A DNA stretch of 31,729 bases from Reclinomonas americana ATCC 50394 (taxonomy: Eukaryota > Jakobida > Jakobea > Jakobida): the NCBI GenBank assembly GCA_048213135.1, contig PS015217.1:23847-55575 (forward strand), read 5' to 3'. Made by a program: the position numbers and the translations under genes. Positions 9,371 through 20,448 of this stretch are shown piece after piece. The notes under the pieces were generated by a model, which was given only the letters and a program-made list of their open reading frames with translations, had not been told where the DNA came from and ran no database searches. Numbering within the stretch: the stretch's first letter is position 1; each line of letters starts with the position of its first letter.

Positions 9371-12300
9371 CGTCGTCTCTCTCGCTTCCCTTCTCTTCCC
9401 CTTCTCTCTCTCAGTCTCTCTCTCTCTCTCTCGCTGTCTGCCTGTCTGTCTGTGTCTCTCGTTCTTCTTCCGTGTCCTCCTCCCCCCCGTCTCTCTCCCT
9501 CTCGATGCACGCCTGTCCCTCACGTCTCCTCTCATTTCTCTCCCCCCTCTTCCCCCTTGCCCCCCTTCTCCCTTCTCTTCTCCCTCACTTCTCCTCTTCG
9601 TCGACAGTCACCCTGGCCAACTACCGCGTCGGACCGACCAACTCCACCGGCATTGTCGAGTTCTCCAACCTCACCCCCCTCGGCACCAACACGCAGACCG
9701 CCTTCATCTCGCTCAGCGTTGCGTGTGCCACTCCCCCAGCGCCGCCGTCATTCAGCGCTTCATTCTCCTCTGTTGTCATGAGCGCAGTGCGAGGGAGTGG
9801 CCACATTGTGGGGCGTGGAAAACAACCAGAAGCAGCTGGCGGTCGGCTTTGTCAGCCCCGTGACCAAAGTCGTCATTCAGGTGCAGCCCTCGTCGACTGT
9901 GGTGGAGGGCAGTGTACTCGACCGGCAGCCTCGCATGCAGGTGGTGGACGTGTCGGGCTTGCCGGTCTCCGGGCGTATTGTGTATGCTATGCTGTCGATG
10001 CTGGGTGCGTGGACGAAGAAGGGGGAACGGTGACTGCGTGATCCTCGTTTGCTTCTCCTGTCGGTCTCGCCCTCTCCTACTCTCTTCCCTTCTCAAGCTC
10101 TCCGAGTTGGCGACACGATTCTTGCTTCTCCCCTTCGTCAGCACAGTGCTCCAGATTGTCCTTGGGGCTTCCTTTTCTATGTTCACTCGTTTGAGCACGA
10201 GCGCACACCGTTATGGTGATCGTCAATGTTGTCGACGCGCGCTTCGCCACAATCATCCTTCTCGTCATGCCTGATCCCGCGCGTTCCCCTCAATATTTTC
10301 CTCATTCCGTTCCACCATTGAGTCGTTCTCCGCTGTGCTGTCATTTTTCAGAGTCCCTTTTTCATCCATGTCATTTACCATCAGACTTCTTACCCTCTTT
10401 CCTCTCCACCTCTTCACTTTCTGTTCTCCTTCCTCTTGCTCTCGCCCTCTCCCTTCCTCTGTCTCCCTCCCCCTCTTTCCCCTATTCCCCTCTCTCCCTC
10501 TTCCCCTCTCTCCCTCTCCCCTCCCCGCTCTCCCCCCTCCCCCCTGTCTCCCCCTTCCCCCCCCCTCTTCCCCCACTAACCCCCCTCCCCCACCACAGAG
10601 GGCGCCAAAACCTACCGTCTGAACACCGTCTCGAAGAGCCTGCGCACGAGCAACTTCAAGACCCTCACCTCCTTCACCGCCACCACCGACAACAACGGAA
10701 TGGCCACATTCACTCAACTGGGCTTCTCCAATCACGGCAACGCAGGCGAGTTCGAAATCACGTTCTATTGCGACGGCATTGCGTCGGTGCGACGCGCTCT
10801 CTACGCCACCCTGCTATATATTTATTGCAACTCACTACGCATCTTTCTCTTGCTGCAGCCCCCGTCCAGCACCATCACGGTGCAATCACTGGGTGCGTGT
10901 GCCCCTGTTTCCCTATCGCCTCACGTGATGCGTCTTCTCATACGCATGTGTAGCCACCCAGCTGCTGCTGACATACTCTGGCGACACGGTCACCATCTCC
11001 AACGGAGAAGGGCCGTGGAGCTTTGGCGTGACGTCGTTGCAGGTGTACGACGCTGACGACCGACGTGCGTGTCTTCATTATTCTGCCCACCCAACACTTT
11101 TCTTTTTCTCCTCACACTTGCTCTTTCACAGCGCTGGTCGGCAAAGTGCCTGGTGCGTGTTGCACTTCACTCTTCTGTGTATCTCCGTGAGTGATTCACC
11201 TCTCCGCCTGCGTGCAGTGTTCTCGCTGTTCCCCATTGGACACAGCGGCAATGCCTTCCTGCGAGCCGCCAGACCAACGGGCCTGTACACCGAGTTGAGT
11301 AACCGCTTGCCGTTCTCTTTCCCCGCATGTGACTGCACGTCTCATGTTCCGTACACAGCTCCTCCGGTCTCGCACTGGCTGTCCTCCAGCTGGCCGCCGC
11401 CGCGCCTGGTCAGTATCGCCTTAGCGCCACTCTCGACGGCTTGACTGCCACAGCCGCCAACCCGCTGACAGTGGTCAACACCGCCTCATCGTCAAGTACC
11501 ACATGTCAGTTTGTCAGATTTGTCAGAGGACCTCCATCCACTGTGCCGCTGTACACGGGCTTCTCGCAACCGATTGTGTTGCAGGTGCGTGTTGTCCAGG
11601 TAGAGGACATGTCAGTCATTGCTCTTCTCATTTTGTCTTTCTTTCCGGCAGGCCGTGAACTCGTACGGCAATGCCGTGGCGGGTGTCGCGCTCAGTCTTG
11701 CAGCAGTCGACGTGCAGGGTATTGGCATCAATTTTCATCCGTTGCGTTGATAAGCAGATCTCAGTCGGAAGGGGGGCCGCGGGAGCGTGTCACTTTGCAC
11801 AGTCGAGTTTCCTGTTCATGTGCTTTCTGTTGTGGTGTGTTTTTCTTCCTGCAAGTCTTTTGCCCTCGCCTCCCCTTGTCAGCATGGTTCCTCCATCGCT
11901 TTCTCACATCGCTGAGTCTTTCTCACTGCTTCCTTAGTTTTTCGGTTCGTCTTCCTTTCCATTCCTGCAAGTACTTTGCCCTCGCCTCCCCTTGTCAGCA
12001 CTGTTCCTCCATTGCTTTCTCACATCGCTGAGTCTTTCTCACTGCTTCCTTTGTTTTTCTGTTCGTCTTCTTGCCATTCTTCACCCTCGCCTCCCCTTCC
12101 TCCAGATGTCGTTTCTCACAACTCAGAGTCTCTCTCACTACTTCCTTTGTTCTGGTTTGTTTTTCTGTTCGTCTTCCTTTCCCTCGCCTTCCCTTGTTGA
12201 TACTGATCCTCCAGGTATCGTTTTCTCACCATCCTGAGTCTCCGTCACTGCTTCATTACGCACTGCTCCTCGATCCACCATTCATCTTCTGCCTCTTTTT

Positions 12301-15300
12301 CATGTTCTTCTTGTTCTCCTTGTCCTTCTTGCTTCCGTGCTCCCTCCTCGCTCCTTCTTTCTCTCCCTTCATCTTCTTCTTTCCCGCCTCCTCCTCGTCC
12401 TCTTTGTTCTCGTGATGTATCTCGTTATTCTTCTCACGATTGTGTTATCTGTCTTCACTTGTTTCCTTTCCCCCTTCCCCCTTCTCCCTTCCTCACATCC
12501 TCTCGTCCCCTCCCGTCTTCCCATTCGCCTTTTCTTTCCCTTTGTCTTCCTCCTTCCCCTCACCCGTCCCCTTCGCTCTTCCACCTCCCAGAGTGCAGCC
12601 CACGCTCACCGACTCCACTGGCCTCGCCACTATCACGGGCGTTCAAGTTGTTCGAGGTCATTTTTCGTTGGTATTCCCATCTCTGCTCATCAGCCGATCC
12701 TAACCGTCTCTCCCGTTTTCAGCCCTCAGCAATACGATCTTCATGACGGCAGCACAGGTGGGGAGCTGCCGCGCCGACGAGACCGTCGGTCCAGCCATCA
12801 CCATCACCGGCGACGGTACTTTGAGTCTTCATTCAGCGCCACAATCTCATTCTTCTCTTCAATTCACTTGATCGTGTCGCCCCCCACAGCCACACAGGCA
12901 CGCTTCGCCCAGCAGCCGGCGTGTTCGTCCAGCGGTTCTGCACTTTCCACACAACCCAAGGTTCGTTATACCCAACACTCAATCCTCTTGCGCCTCATCA
13001 AATCCACATCGTTGTGCACAGGTCTGTGTCGCCAACGCAGATGGCAATCCAATCGTCGGCATGCCGCTTGTGCTGGGTCTCGACTTGAGTGGTTGCGTAC
13101 CTCTGCCTGTTCGCCTCATCGCCTGCGAAGTACCCGCTGATGTGTGTGGCAGTCATGTCGACGATGTTCGCCATGCCGGATTCATGGCTTGATCCGGTCC
13201 TTGGCTTCGGCTCGCCGCTCATTCCACAGCCTCTGTTTGTGTTTGGACATGTTGCGTGCCACTGTTGCTTGCATATCTCCGCTCTTCCGGCTTCCTCTTC
13301 CTCTCCTTAATTTTTCATTGTCTCTGCCTTTCTCTTTATCGCTCCCCTTCTCCTTTCCATCTCGCTTCCCCTTTCCTCCACCCTCCCCCTTCACATTCCC
13401 CCTTCTCCTTCTCTCCTTCCTCCTGCCTCCTTCTCCCTTCCTGCCTCCCTCTCTCTCTTCTCCTATCTCCCTCTCCTTCTCCCCTCCCCCGCTTCTCCTC
13501 TTCTCCCTCTCCTCTCCCCTTCTGCTTCTCCTCCTTCCCCCTCCACCCTCCCCCCTTCACCCTCCCCCTTTTCCTCCCTTCTCCTTGCACGTTTCTGCAC
13601 TCACCCGTCACTCCGCTCGCAGCAATTCTTGACCTCGCCGTCCACCTTGGCCGTGCCGACGTTCCACCTGCGTGACAATAGTTTTTCGATCTACACGGCA
13701 ATCATGTCACCATCTCCCACCGACAGCGAAGGTGATGCTCGTCTCGCAATATACCTTTCCGTGGGATGGTCGCGACAGCTAATTTGTGTGTGCGATGCAG
13801 GATGCGCAACATTTGACATCCGAGTGGCGCCAGGCTTTGGTTTCCCCATGTCAATTATCCCGATTGCTGGCGGCCGTTTCTTCAGCAACTCTGACATTTT
13901 CCAGTGCACCACCAAGGGTGAGCAGCACGTGTCGCGTTGTGCTACGCTATGCTTGTCTGCTGAAGCCTGCTCTTCTCTCGTGTGCGCAGCCGCCAGCATT
14001 CGCATCGTTCAGCAGCCGCCTGCCAATGTCGAGATTACGACGCCACTGACGACGCAGCCTCGGGTGCGGGTGTTCGACGCCATGAATGTGCCGGTGCCGT
14101 ACGTGTACGTGACGCCATTGGTGAACGGCGTGCGAACCAACTATCGTTGCTCGTCTGAACCAACACCTCTTGCTCTCAAGTTGCGATGGCACTCCATGTG
14201 AGTCGTACTTTGGAGTTGCTTGTGCTGATTTTCTCCCACAGTGACCAAGTGGTGCAGGCGGACGCCGACGGCTTCGTCACCTACACAAGTGAGCTCTCTA
14301 CTTGCCCCCTACCTCCTCCCTCCCTCTCTCTCTCTATGTTTCACTCATCCGTGCGCTCCTCAGCTCTCACCCTTTACGAATCCGGGCCTGGTGACAATGC
14401 AATGGCGTTTGCCAGCTTCTTTTCCGGAGCAACCTCATTAATTAGTGATGTGAGCAACGACTTTGTGGTCTCGAACCCCGTGGACTCGGTGGTGTCCACG
14501 TGGCCGTCAAAGGTGCCGGTGACTGCCACTGGCCAGTTCCCTGCAAATCTGCAGCCCGTCGTGCGCGCCACCTTGACAGTGGGCGCAGCGCTGCCGGCGG
14601 GATTCGACCTCAGCAACATTAGTGTCAGCGCCTGCTTGTACTCGGCGGTGGTGCAGGCCACTCAGTTGTCACGGTCAGTGCTCAACGACTCGCTCAAAAT
14701 GGACAGCAACGGGTCGGCGGCCTACACGTCGTTGGGCATTGTCGGACCGGTTCTGTAGTTGTTTTCCGCTCCCGCCTTGCCGTGCTGCGCTCTGACTCGC
14801 TCGTATCATGTGCAGGTGGGCTCGTACAGCTTGCTGTTTTGCACCCTCGGCGTGTGTAGGTTTGACCTTCGAGCTCGCAATCCTTGCTCGTCTCTCCTTT
14901 CCCCTCATCACTCCTCCCACAGCTCGGCCTCCCCGCAACTTCGCCTCACGCAAACTCCTTCCTCGATAACTGTGGTCTCCACCCCGTCGTCGGCCCTCGT
15001 TGGCTCGCCCTTCTCCTCTCCGCCTCTGTGCATCTACGCTGGCGCAGCATCCGGTGCCCCCATCGGCAACATTAGCGTGTCGGTCGCTGTTGCCACGTCG
15101 GTGAGAGTGCATGATGTCGACGATGCTCCACTCGTATGACGCACGTGCTGACTCCCACGCGCAGTTCTTCACGAAAACCGACAATGTGTTGCTGGAACCG
15201 AGCAACCTTGAGGCCGTGACGGACGCAAATGGCGTGGCCTGCTTCCGCACGTTTTTCATTAGTGCCCCTTCCGGTGCGGTTCTCTCTCTTTCTCTCTCTC

Positions 15301-18300
15301 TTTTGTCCCCTCTCTCTTTCATTCTTTTTCTCTGTATTTCTCTCACACCTTCTTTCTCTCACTCTTTCTCTCTATCTTTCTCTCTGTCCTTCTTTCTTTC
15401 TCTCTCTCTCTCTCTCTCGTTAACCTTTTCTGCCATGGTCAGGTTCATACAAGCTCAAGTTTTCCTTCGGAACGGTGACGGCCACGAGTGCGCCCATTCA
15501 AGTGGTCAACGAGGTTGATTACTTGCAGATTCTGCAACAGCCGGCATCTGACGCGGTACTCGGCGTGGCGCTGTCGGCGCAGCCGGCGGTGAAAGTGGTG
15601 GGACTCGGTGGAGGTCTGGCACGGCGACTGGTCATTGCTTGGGCTGCGGGTGGTGACACGCGCCTGAATGGCAATGTGCGTCGCCTTCCCGTTCCCGCTT
15701 CATGTCTCTCAGCAGTGGCTGACATGTTTTTTGCAGTTTGAATTCACCGACGCGAATGGAGTGGCCACGTTTACCGATTTGACCATCGTGGCCGGCCCAA
15801 CCGGCGCAGTGAAACTGTTCTTCACATGCCAGGGTATTCTCAGCAACAGCACGCAGACCGTCAATTTTGTCAACAATGCCCAGCCCGACACGGAGAAGCT
15901 GTCGAAGGTGTGTCGGCTTGATTGTTGACTGCCTCTCACATCCACTTGCTCACGCACGCTGCTAGATGGAGCAATACATTTACATCTCGGTGGCATTCGC
16001 GGTGCCGTTGTTCCTCGGTGCCGTCTCGGTCAACTGGGGCGTTCTCATGGGCTGCTCCATGGGTATCGTGGTATTCGCCATGGTCCTGCTCTTCCGTGCG
16101 TGGCGTGGCTGGGTCGCCTCGGGTGACGGACTTGTATTCGTGCGTTTGTTTTCGTGCACTGCAAATCATCGTCGTTCACCATGATTGATTGTTGTTCGTT
16201 GTGGCGCAGTACTCACGTGACAAGTACGACGGTGTCATCTCCACGCTGGTGGCGTACTATCTGGTCTACTTGGCGATCCTTATTATTGGTGCGCGAGGGT
16301 AGAAATGCTACAAGCAGATGGAGCACAACTCACCGCGCGCGCTCCTCAACGCAGTTCACTTTGTCTTGTGGGTGACACGCTGGCTGCAAAGCCACAAGTT
16401 CTCGCGCAGCCGAGATGCTCAGTACAGGGAACTCACACGACGACTGGTGACCGCCGAAGTGAAGCTCGATGCGGAGATGGGTGTCGATCCGTTTTTGCCA
16501 CCGCCGGCGTACCCCTGGTACCGCAAATGTTTCGTGTGTGTGTGTGCCTGTATTCTGTTGCACACCTGGCCTTGTGCTTATCAGCGACTCACAGTGTGGA
16601 ACCTCGTGTCGCCGCCTCAAACCGGCGACCAGCGCCGATTCCAGACCGTGGGCTTCTTTTACCCACTGCGACTGATGGTGGTGCCAGCTGGCACCGTCGT
16701 TCTTCTCTTGTTCCTCGTTGCGTTACCTCCGTTTGCGACGCACTCATGATGCGCACTCTTCGCATTTGCTCACTTTCCCGACGCAGTATGTGGCGCTTGC
16801 CGTCGGCCTCGACTGGCTCAATGTTACCTACCGAGACGCGGTTGGATCGGCACTGGGCTTCTTCGAGAAGCAGCAACAAAAGGTGGTCAACGCGTACCAG
16901 ACGTTCCTTGTGCAGAATGCGAACTTTGCAGTGGCCTTTGACAGCGCCGCCGCCACGGTGTCCTCCTTCCTGCAACTCAATTCGGGGCCGTCTCTCGCCG
17001 CCGCCGGTGAAGGTTCGAGAATTGACCTTGCGCGCGTGTGTGTGTATCTGCCGTGGATTCTAACGCGGCGTGAGTGCAGCGTTGCAATCGTTCAACATTG
17101 CCACGTCGTTGAGCACATTCCTGGCCCAGGATTCGGACTTTTCTGTGCTCAACTCGCTGAAGTTTGCCGTGTGGTTTGTCGTGCCAGTTGCGTGACTAAC
17201 TGCAGAAACTCAGCATTGTCGCTCTGTCGTCTTACCTGTTGTGTGTCTTTTGCAGATTGTCACGATTGCCGTGGCGGTGAATCTTTGGTTGATGATGCGC
17301 TCGTACCGCAAGTCGGTGAGTGGCGAGGAGTGAAGAGAGGAGAAAGTACCGAATGAGGTGACAAACAATTCTCGGGGGCTCGCAGATCTATCAACTTCGA
17401 CGCGGACATAATACTGTACGCGTGCTGGGCACAAATCCTGCACAAGGTTTGTTACACTCGATTCTCTATTGCTTCTGCTGCGATCGTCTCACAGCGTCTT
17501 TTGCATGGTGCAGCTGTGTTTTATGTAGCAATGCATCTATACTGTACGTCGTCAGCCTCGTCATCTGCCGTCGACTCTTTGTTGTCGCTAACAGCTTTGT
17601 TTTCCTCTTGCAGCGGTGTTGATTGCCTTTGTCATACTCCAAGTGCTGCTGACAGCAGTCATTTTTGTTCTCGGTACGGCGCTGCATGTACCGAATCTTC
17701 ACTGTATACGTAGTTGTGTGCCCATTGTGATTCGTCTTCAGCCTGGGAGCCGTCACGCTCGTTCCTTTGGCGAGTGCTGAAGAAGGTGTTCATTGCACTG
17801 CTGTCGATCAAGCTCGGAACGAAGATCCTCTACATTATGTTGCGTGATGGGGGAATGCAAGGCTGCATGAATTCGAAGGGCGGATCCGGAGATGCTTACA
17901 TGCACTTGCGCTACCGACGCAGTTTTGCCAATTGCATAGTCGTGCGCCGTGGCAAGATCGTCCATCCGCGCGGATTCATGCTGTTCGACTCGGTGTACAC
18001 CATCATCACCTTGTTTCGTCATCGGCGTCGTCCTGGCCACACAATACACGTCTCCCCTCACTTGTCCGTGCCCGCAGTGTGGTTGGCCCGCTGAGCGCAT
18101 TGACGCGTTTGATCATTGCCTTTGCACTGCAAGTGCTCGGCCTGATGCGCTTCGATGTCCCCACGTCAGCCGACATTCTGGGCCTCGACAGCTGTGCGTT
18201 GGGTGTGCGCGGACGCTGCCATACGATGTGTCTTGTAAGCCAACATGAGTGTTCCCCCGTGCAGGTCACGACAGCTGGCGTGCGATGCTGCACGTGGACC

Positions 18301-18997
18301 ATCAATTCAACAACCCGCTAATGCATGTGTTCTGCAAGCTGCTTTACCAGCGTTGCGTTTCTCTCGATTCCTGCACCCATTCTTGCGCTCACCCACTTGA
18401 GCAGCGATCTTGGCGCGCCGAAAGGCCACAGAGTGCCTCAACCCAGAGTACCCAGTGGGCGTATGTCAGTCCATCAAGTTGCGCAATCTTCCCCTGCAGT
18501 GCCTCGTCTTCAAGAAGCTCACTGGTATGCGCAGGATCGACATGAATCACCCTCCGTCGGTGCTTGTGCCGACCGAGCACGAAATCAGGGCCAAGGAGGT
18601 GTGTGCTCCCGTGCAACGATCTCCATTAGCCACCACGCTCATCGACCTCGTTCTGTGTGTGTTTGTTACTGTGTGCGAGCAGGCCGCTGTGCGTCGACGT
18701 CGCGCACTGAACCGGTGGAAACTGGCCATCACCCTCATGCGCAATCCCAGCCTCCAGGAGCATCGTTTGCATGCCATCGAGGCCCGTAAGGCGGAGGAGT
18801 TTGAGCGCCAGCAGCAATTGCTCGAGGAGCAGAAGGTGACGTGGCGTCAGACGGTGCGAGATGTGGCGGCCGGACTTCGACCACTGGCGACACAGGCAAT
18901 GCCGCTGTCACGAGTTGCACGACGAGGGTCAGTAGTGCAACCGTTGCCGCAGACCCTCGGCGACATGATGTCGAAGACTCACGAGATGGAAGTATAA
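6637..18997 (+). CDS. Large membrane protein: Ig-like repeats fused to a STRA6-like receptor core
   Basis: About 44 exons and about 2,080 residues. The start is the first ATG of the frame (MNTPGLIVPPPDD). Residues 1-150 are Ser/Asn/Pro-rich and acidic, probably cytoplasmic. One membrane segment follows (FISLFTGFLAVLLYILVGPVL, about 163-183), then about ten Ig-like repeats (about 190-1364) and a multi-pass STRA6-like domain (about 1365-2010), ending in a charged helical tail and TAA. Exons: 6637-7034, 7927-8015, 8090-8169, 8367-8716, 8781-8907, 8974-9076, 9148-9171, 9608-9717, 9788-10004, 10599-10786, 10859-10892, 10954-11064, 11132-11152, 11218-11311, 11359-11584, 11652-11718, 12594-12656, 12723-12815, 12890-12960, 13022-13091 or 13129, 13623-13731, 13801-13917, 13990-14152, 14242-14288, 14364-14749, 14816-14859, 14923-15100, 15165-15273, 15443-15675, 15737-15907, 15966-16139, 16210-16533, 16585-16716, 16787-17012, 17080-17186, 17256-17315, 17386-17446, 17514-17543, 17614-17673, 17742-18012, 18078-18193, 18265-18351, 18402-18598, 18683-18997. 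The join 13091/13623 is out of phase; ending that exon at 13129 restores phase. The exon at 11218 ends at 11311 only on a weak donor. A TAG lies in frame at 16300-16302. Confidence 0.85.
7131..7735 (+). repeat. Tandem repeats inside intron 1 of the large gene
   Basis: Intron 1 (7035-7926) is TC-rich and holds three imperfect units containing ACGCTGCCA followed by a TCGAACC-GTCACTCA segment, at about 7131-7275, 7276-7400 and 7405-7490. A second pair follows, with CGCTCTTGCAGTCC and CACTCAGCTTCCTC at about 7563-7635 and 7672-7735. TC microsatellites separate the units. Splicing of any unit as a cassette exon is not shown. Confidence 0.7.
9176..9433 (+). repeat. TC microsatellites with a 20-N gap, intronic
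   Basis: TC tracts lie at about 9176-9192, 9320-9366 and 9406-9433. A run of exactly 20 N at 9193-9212 looks like a placeholder of unknown size. All lie in the intron between the 24-nt exon 9148-9171 and the exon starting at 9608. Confidence 0.95.
10280..10590 (+). repeat. Long polypyrimidine tract in an intron
   Basis: A C/T-rich stretch, nearly pure pyrimidine over its second half, directly precedes the acceptor at 10597-10598. Similar long tracts precede the exons at 8367 and 13623. They explain the Ser/Leu/Pro-rich spurious open frames here. Confidence 0.85.
15966..18997 (+). other. STRA6-like multi-pass domain of the large gene
   Basis: From about residue 1365 the protein has repeated hydrophobic segments (YIYISVAFAVPLFLGAV, MGIVVFAMVLLF, LVAYYLVYLAILIIG, LMVVPAGTVVLLLF, IVTIAVAVNLWLMM, VLIAFVILQVLL, LTRLIIAFALQVLG). 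Four blocks match vertebrate STRA6 as I recall it, in the same order: LWLMMRSYRK with a following RRG; QAVFYVAMHLY; WRAMLHVDHQFNNPLMHVF against a STRA6 YRNFLKIEV-HPAM block; and RWKLAITLMRNPSL against RWGLAYTLLHNPTL at the extreme C-terminus. STRA6 is a plasma-membrane receptor that moves retinol from retinol-binding protein and binds calmodulin. Ligand and activity here are unknown, and no retinol role should be assumed. After the last block comes a Glu/Arg/Gln-rich helix (KAEEFERQQQLLEEQ). Confidence 0.75.
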
Positions 18998-19580
18998 TGT
19001 ACATAAAAGGCAACCACCGTGTGACAACTCCCACAGCTCTTCACTCTGATCAAGGCCACCAAGCAGTGTTCGCTGCTGCCGGCGCCGCGCGCTCCCGTTC
19101 GCTATCAACAACAATTCATTCACCAACAAACAGGCAAAGAAAAACACTTCATTCACCACATTCCACTAATGCGACAAATGTCCACAAATCCCTTGCCGAC
19201 GATGACGAGGCCGGAGGAGGAATTCGAATTCGAAGAGGCCGGGGCGATCGCGAACACCGGTACCGCCACGGCCGGCCCCACCACCTGCAAGCTGTGATTT
19301 CGCGCGCGCGCGATAGTTTGTGTGCATAGCCTTGACTTGCACTATTTCGTTCACTGCGTGCATCCACGCTGCGATCAGATCGTAGCGCTGCGGTTGGTTG
19401 AAATGGTGCGCGAATTCAATCCAGATTTCCACTGTTGGAATATCATGGTTTCATAAAGTGAAAATACGATCGGAGTCTTACACACTCCTCTTGTTTTTCA
19501 CTTTCTTTCCTGTTGAGACTCCCGTCATTGTGTTGACTCTGATCGTTCACTGTTGAAATTGCAATTTCAACAAGCTCGAG
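18998..19580. other. Intergenic stretch
   Basis: This lies between the stop of the large gene and the start of the 158-residue protein gene. A minus-strand open frame at 19166-19432 (starting MEIWIEFAHHFNQPQRYD) has plausible composition and a possible acceptor in front (TCCAACAG), but no second exon could be joined to it, so I do not call it. Nothing else is seen. Confidence 0.45.
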
Positions 19581-20448
19581 ATGATGAGCACAAGGGAACT
19601 GGCCTCTCCTGCTCCTGCCTCGCCTGCAACTCCGCAACATCAGCTTCCGACCGTGCATGCTCAGCAGGTGTGCACACACGCGCACACGCACAGAGAACAT
19701 CGAACAGAATTCTTCAAAACTACTGGGTAGTTGCTCATCATTCGTGGCGTGCACGTGCATGTGTTCTGTTCTGGAATTGTCGGAGCAGTTGTTCGCGACT
19801 GCACAGCACTCTCGCGTGTCGTGTGCCTGGTGTTGTGAGACACGCTGTATTGACAACATGGCGGACAGAGTATCTGTCTCCTGTTTGTGCATCGGCAGAT
19901 CTTGGTTCACTGCACATCGTCTAGGTTCTTGTCAGGAGTACTCCTGTGCCCATTCGCTTCCTCCTCGCTGCAGCACGCATGCGAGCACGTAGACATGGTA
20001 GTGCGCAGCGTTTTGTACGCGTGTGGTTGCAGTTGACCTCACATCACGACTTGCGCAGGGCGCAACGATGAGGAGGTCTAAAGTGGACCGCGTATTTCAC
20101 GACAAGTACTGGTTCCACCACTACTGCACTACAGGCGTTGCAAAATGTACGAACGCGTGCTTCAGCGCATTCGGCTATTGGAGCGTCATCCTCTTGTTTC
20201 CGGTACTCATGGTGGTGCCGGCACTGGTTGTTGCTCTCGACCTAATCCTGGTTCCCCTCACCTATCTCGTGTGGGGCATCTGCAAGTGCCTCACCTGTTG
20301 CTGCGAGTGCTGCTACTACGATGAACCGATACCCGAATTCCAGGAGGTGACGGTTACAGAGATGGAGGTTCCCGTTCCCAAGGCCGATCTCGAGGCTGGC
20401 GATTCATCGGCGCCGACACCGGGAGCACCTGTGGCCGTGCGAGCGTGA
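19581..20448 (+). CDS. Small Cys-rich membrane protein (158 aa, two exons)
   Basis: Exon 1 is 19581-19667 (MMSTRELASPAPASPATPQ, ending HAQQ) with a GTGTGC donor. Exon 2 is 20059-20448, entered after CTTGCGCAG with phase 0 on both sides and ending in TGA. The N-terminus is Pro/Ala/Ser-rich. Near residue 75 a long hydrophobic stretch (VILLFPVLMVVPALVVALDL, then ILVPLTYLVWGI) is long enough for one or two membrane spans or a hairpin. Directly after it comes CKCLTCCCECCYYDEPIP, a Cys cluster at a membrane edge, which often carries S-acylation. The tail is acidic and Pro-rich. I do not recognise the family. An alternative is that only exon 2, starting at the ATG at 20068, is translated. The 391-nt intron could hide another exon. 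Confidence 0.65.

Larger units (their letters stand above)
8367..15907 (+). other. Region of about ten tandem Ig-like repeats in the large gene
   Basis: Each repeat is about 100-120 residues and follows one pattern: a Q-P strand, then a segment like VQVLDANDQPLSGRY, VRVFDAMNVPVP or VCVANADGNPIVG, then a second half like TDANGVATFTDLTIV, TDSTGLATITGV, TDNNGMATFTQLGF or DADGFVTYT, then a G-x-Y/F-x-L-x-F strand ending near a V-N-x. Starts by residue are roughly 200, 325, 470, 575, 700, 800, 920, 1060, 1150 and 1265. The pattern resembles invasin/Big-1-type Ig-like domains; this is motif judgement, not a profile search. If the flanking hydrophobic segments are both membrane-spanning, the repeats form one very large loop, most likely extracellular. 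Within repeats, introns recur after the P-L-x-G segment and before the second half. Confidence 0.75.

Noticed and set aside
16289-16302. A 14-nt GT...AG intron to remove the TAG in the STRA6-like core
   Set aside because: Removing 14 nt breaks the frame that continues with KCYKQMEHNSP on the other side.
19166-19432. Minus-strand open frame with plausible composition
   Set aside because: No partner exon in phase and no motif; left uncalled, though it could be part of a real gene.
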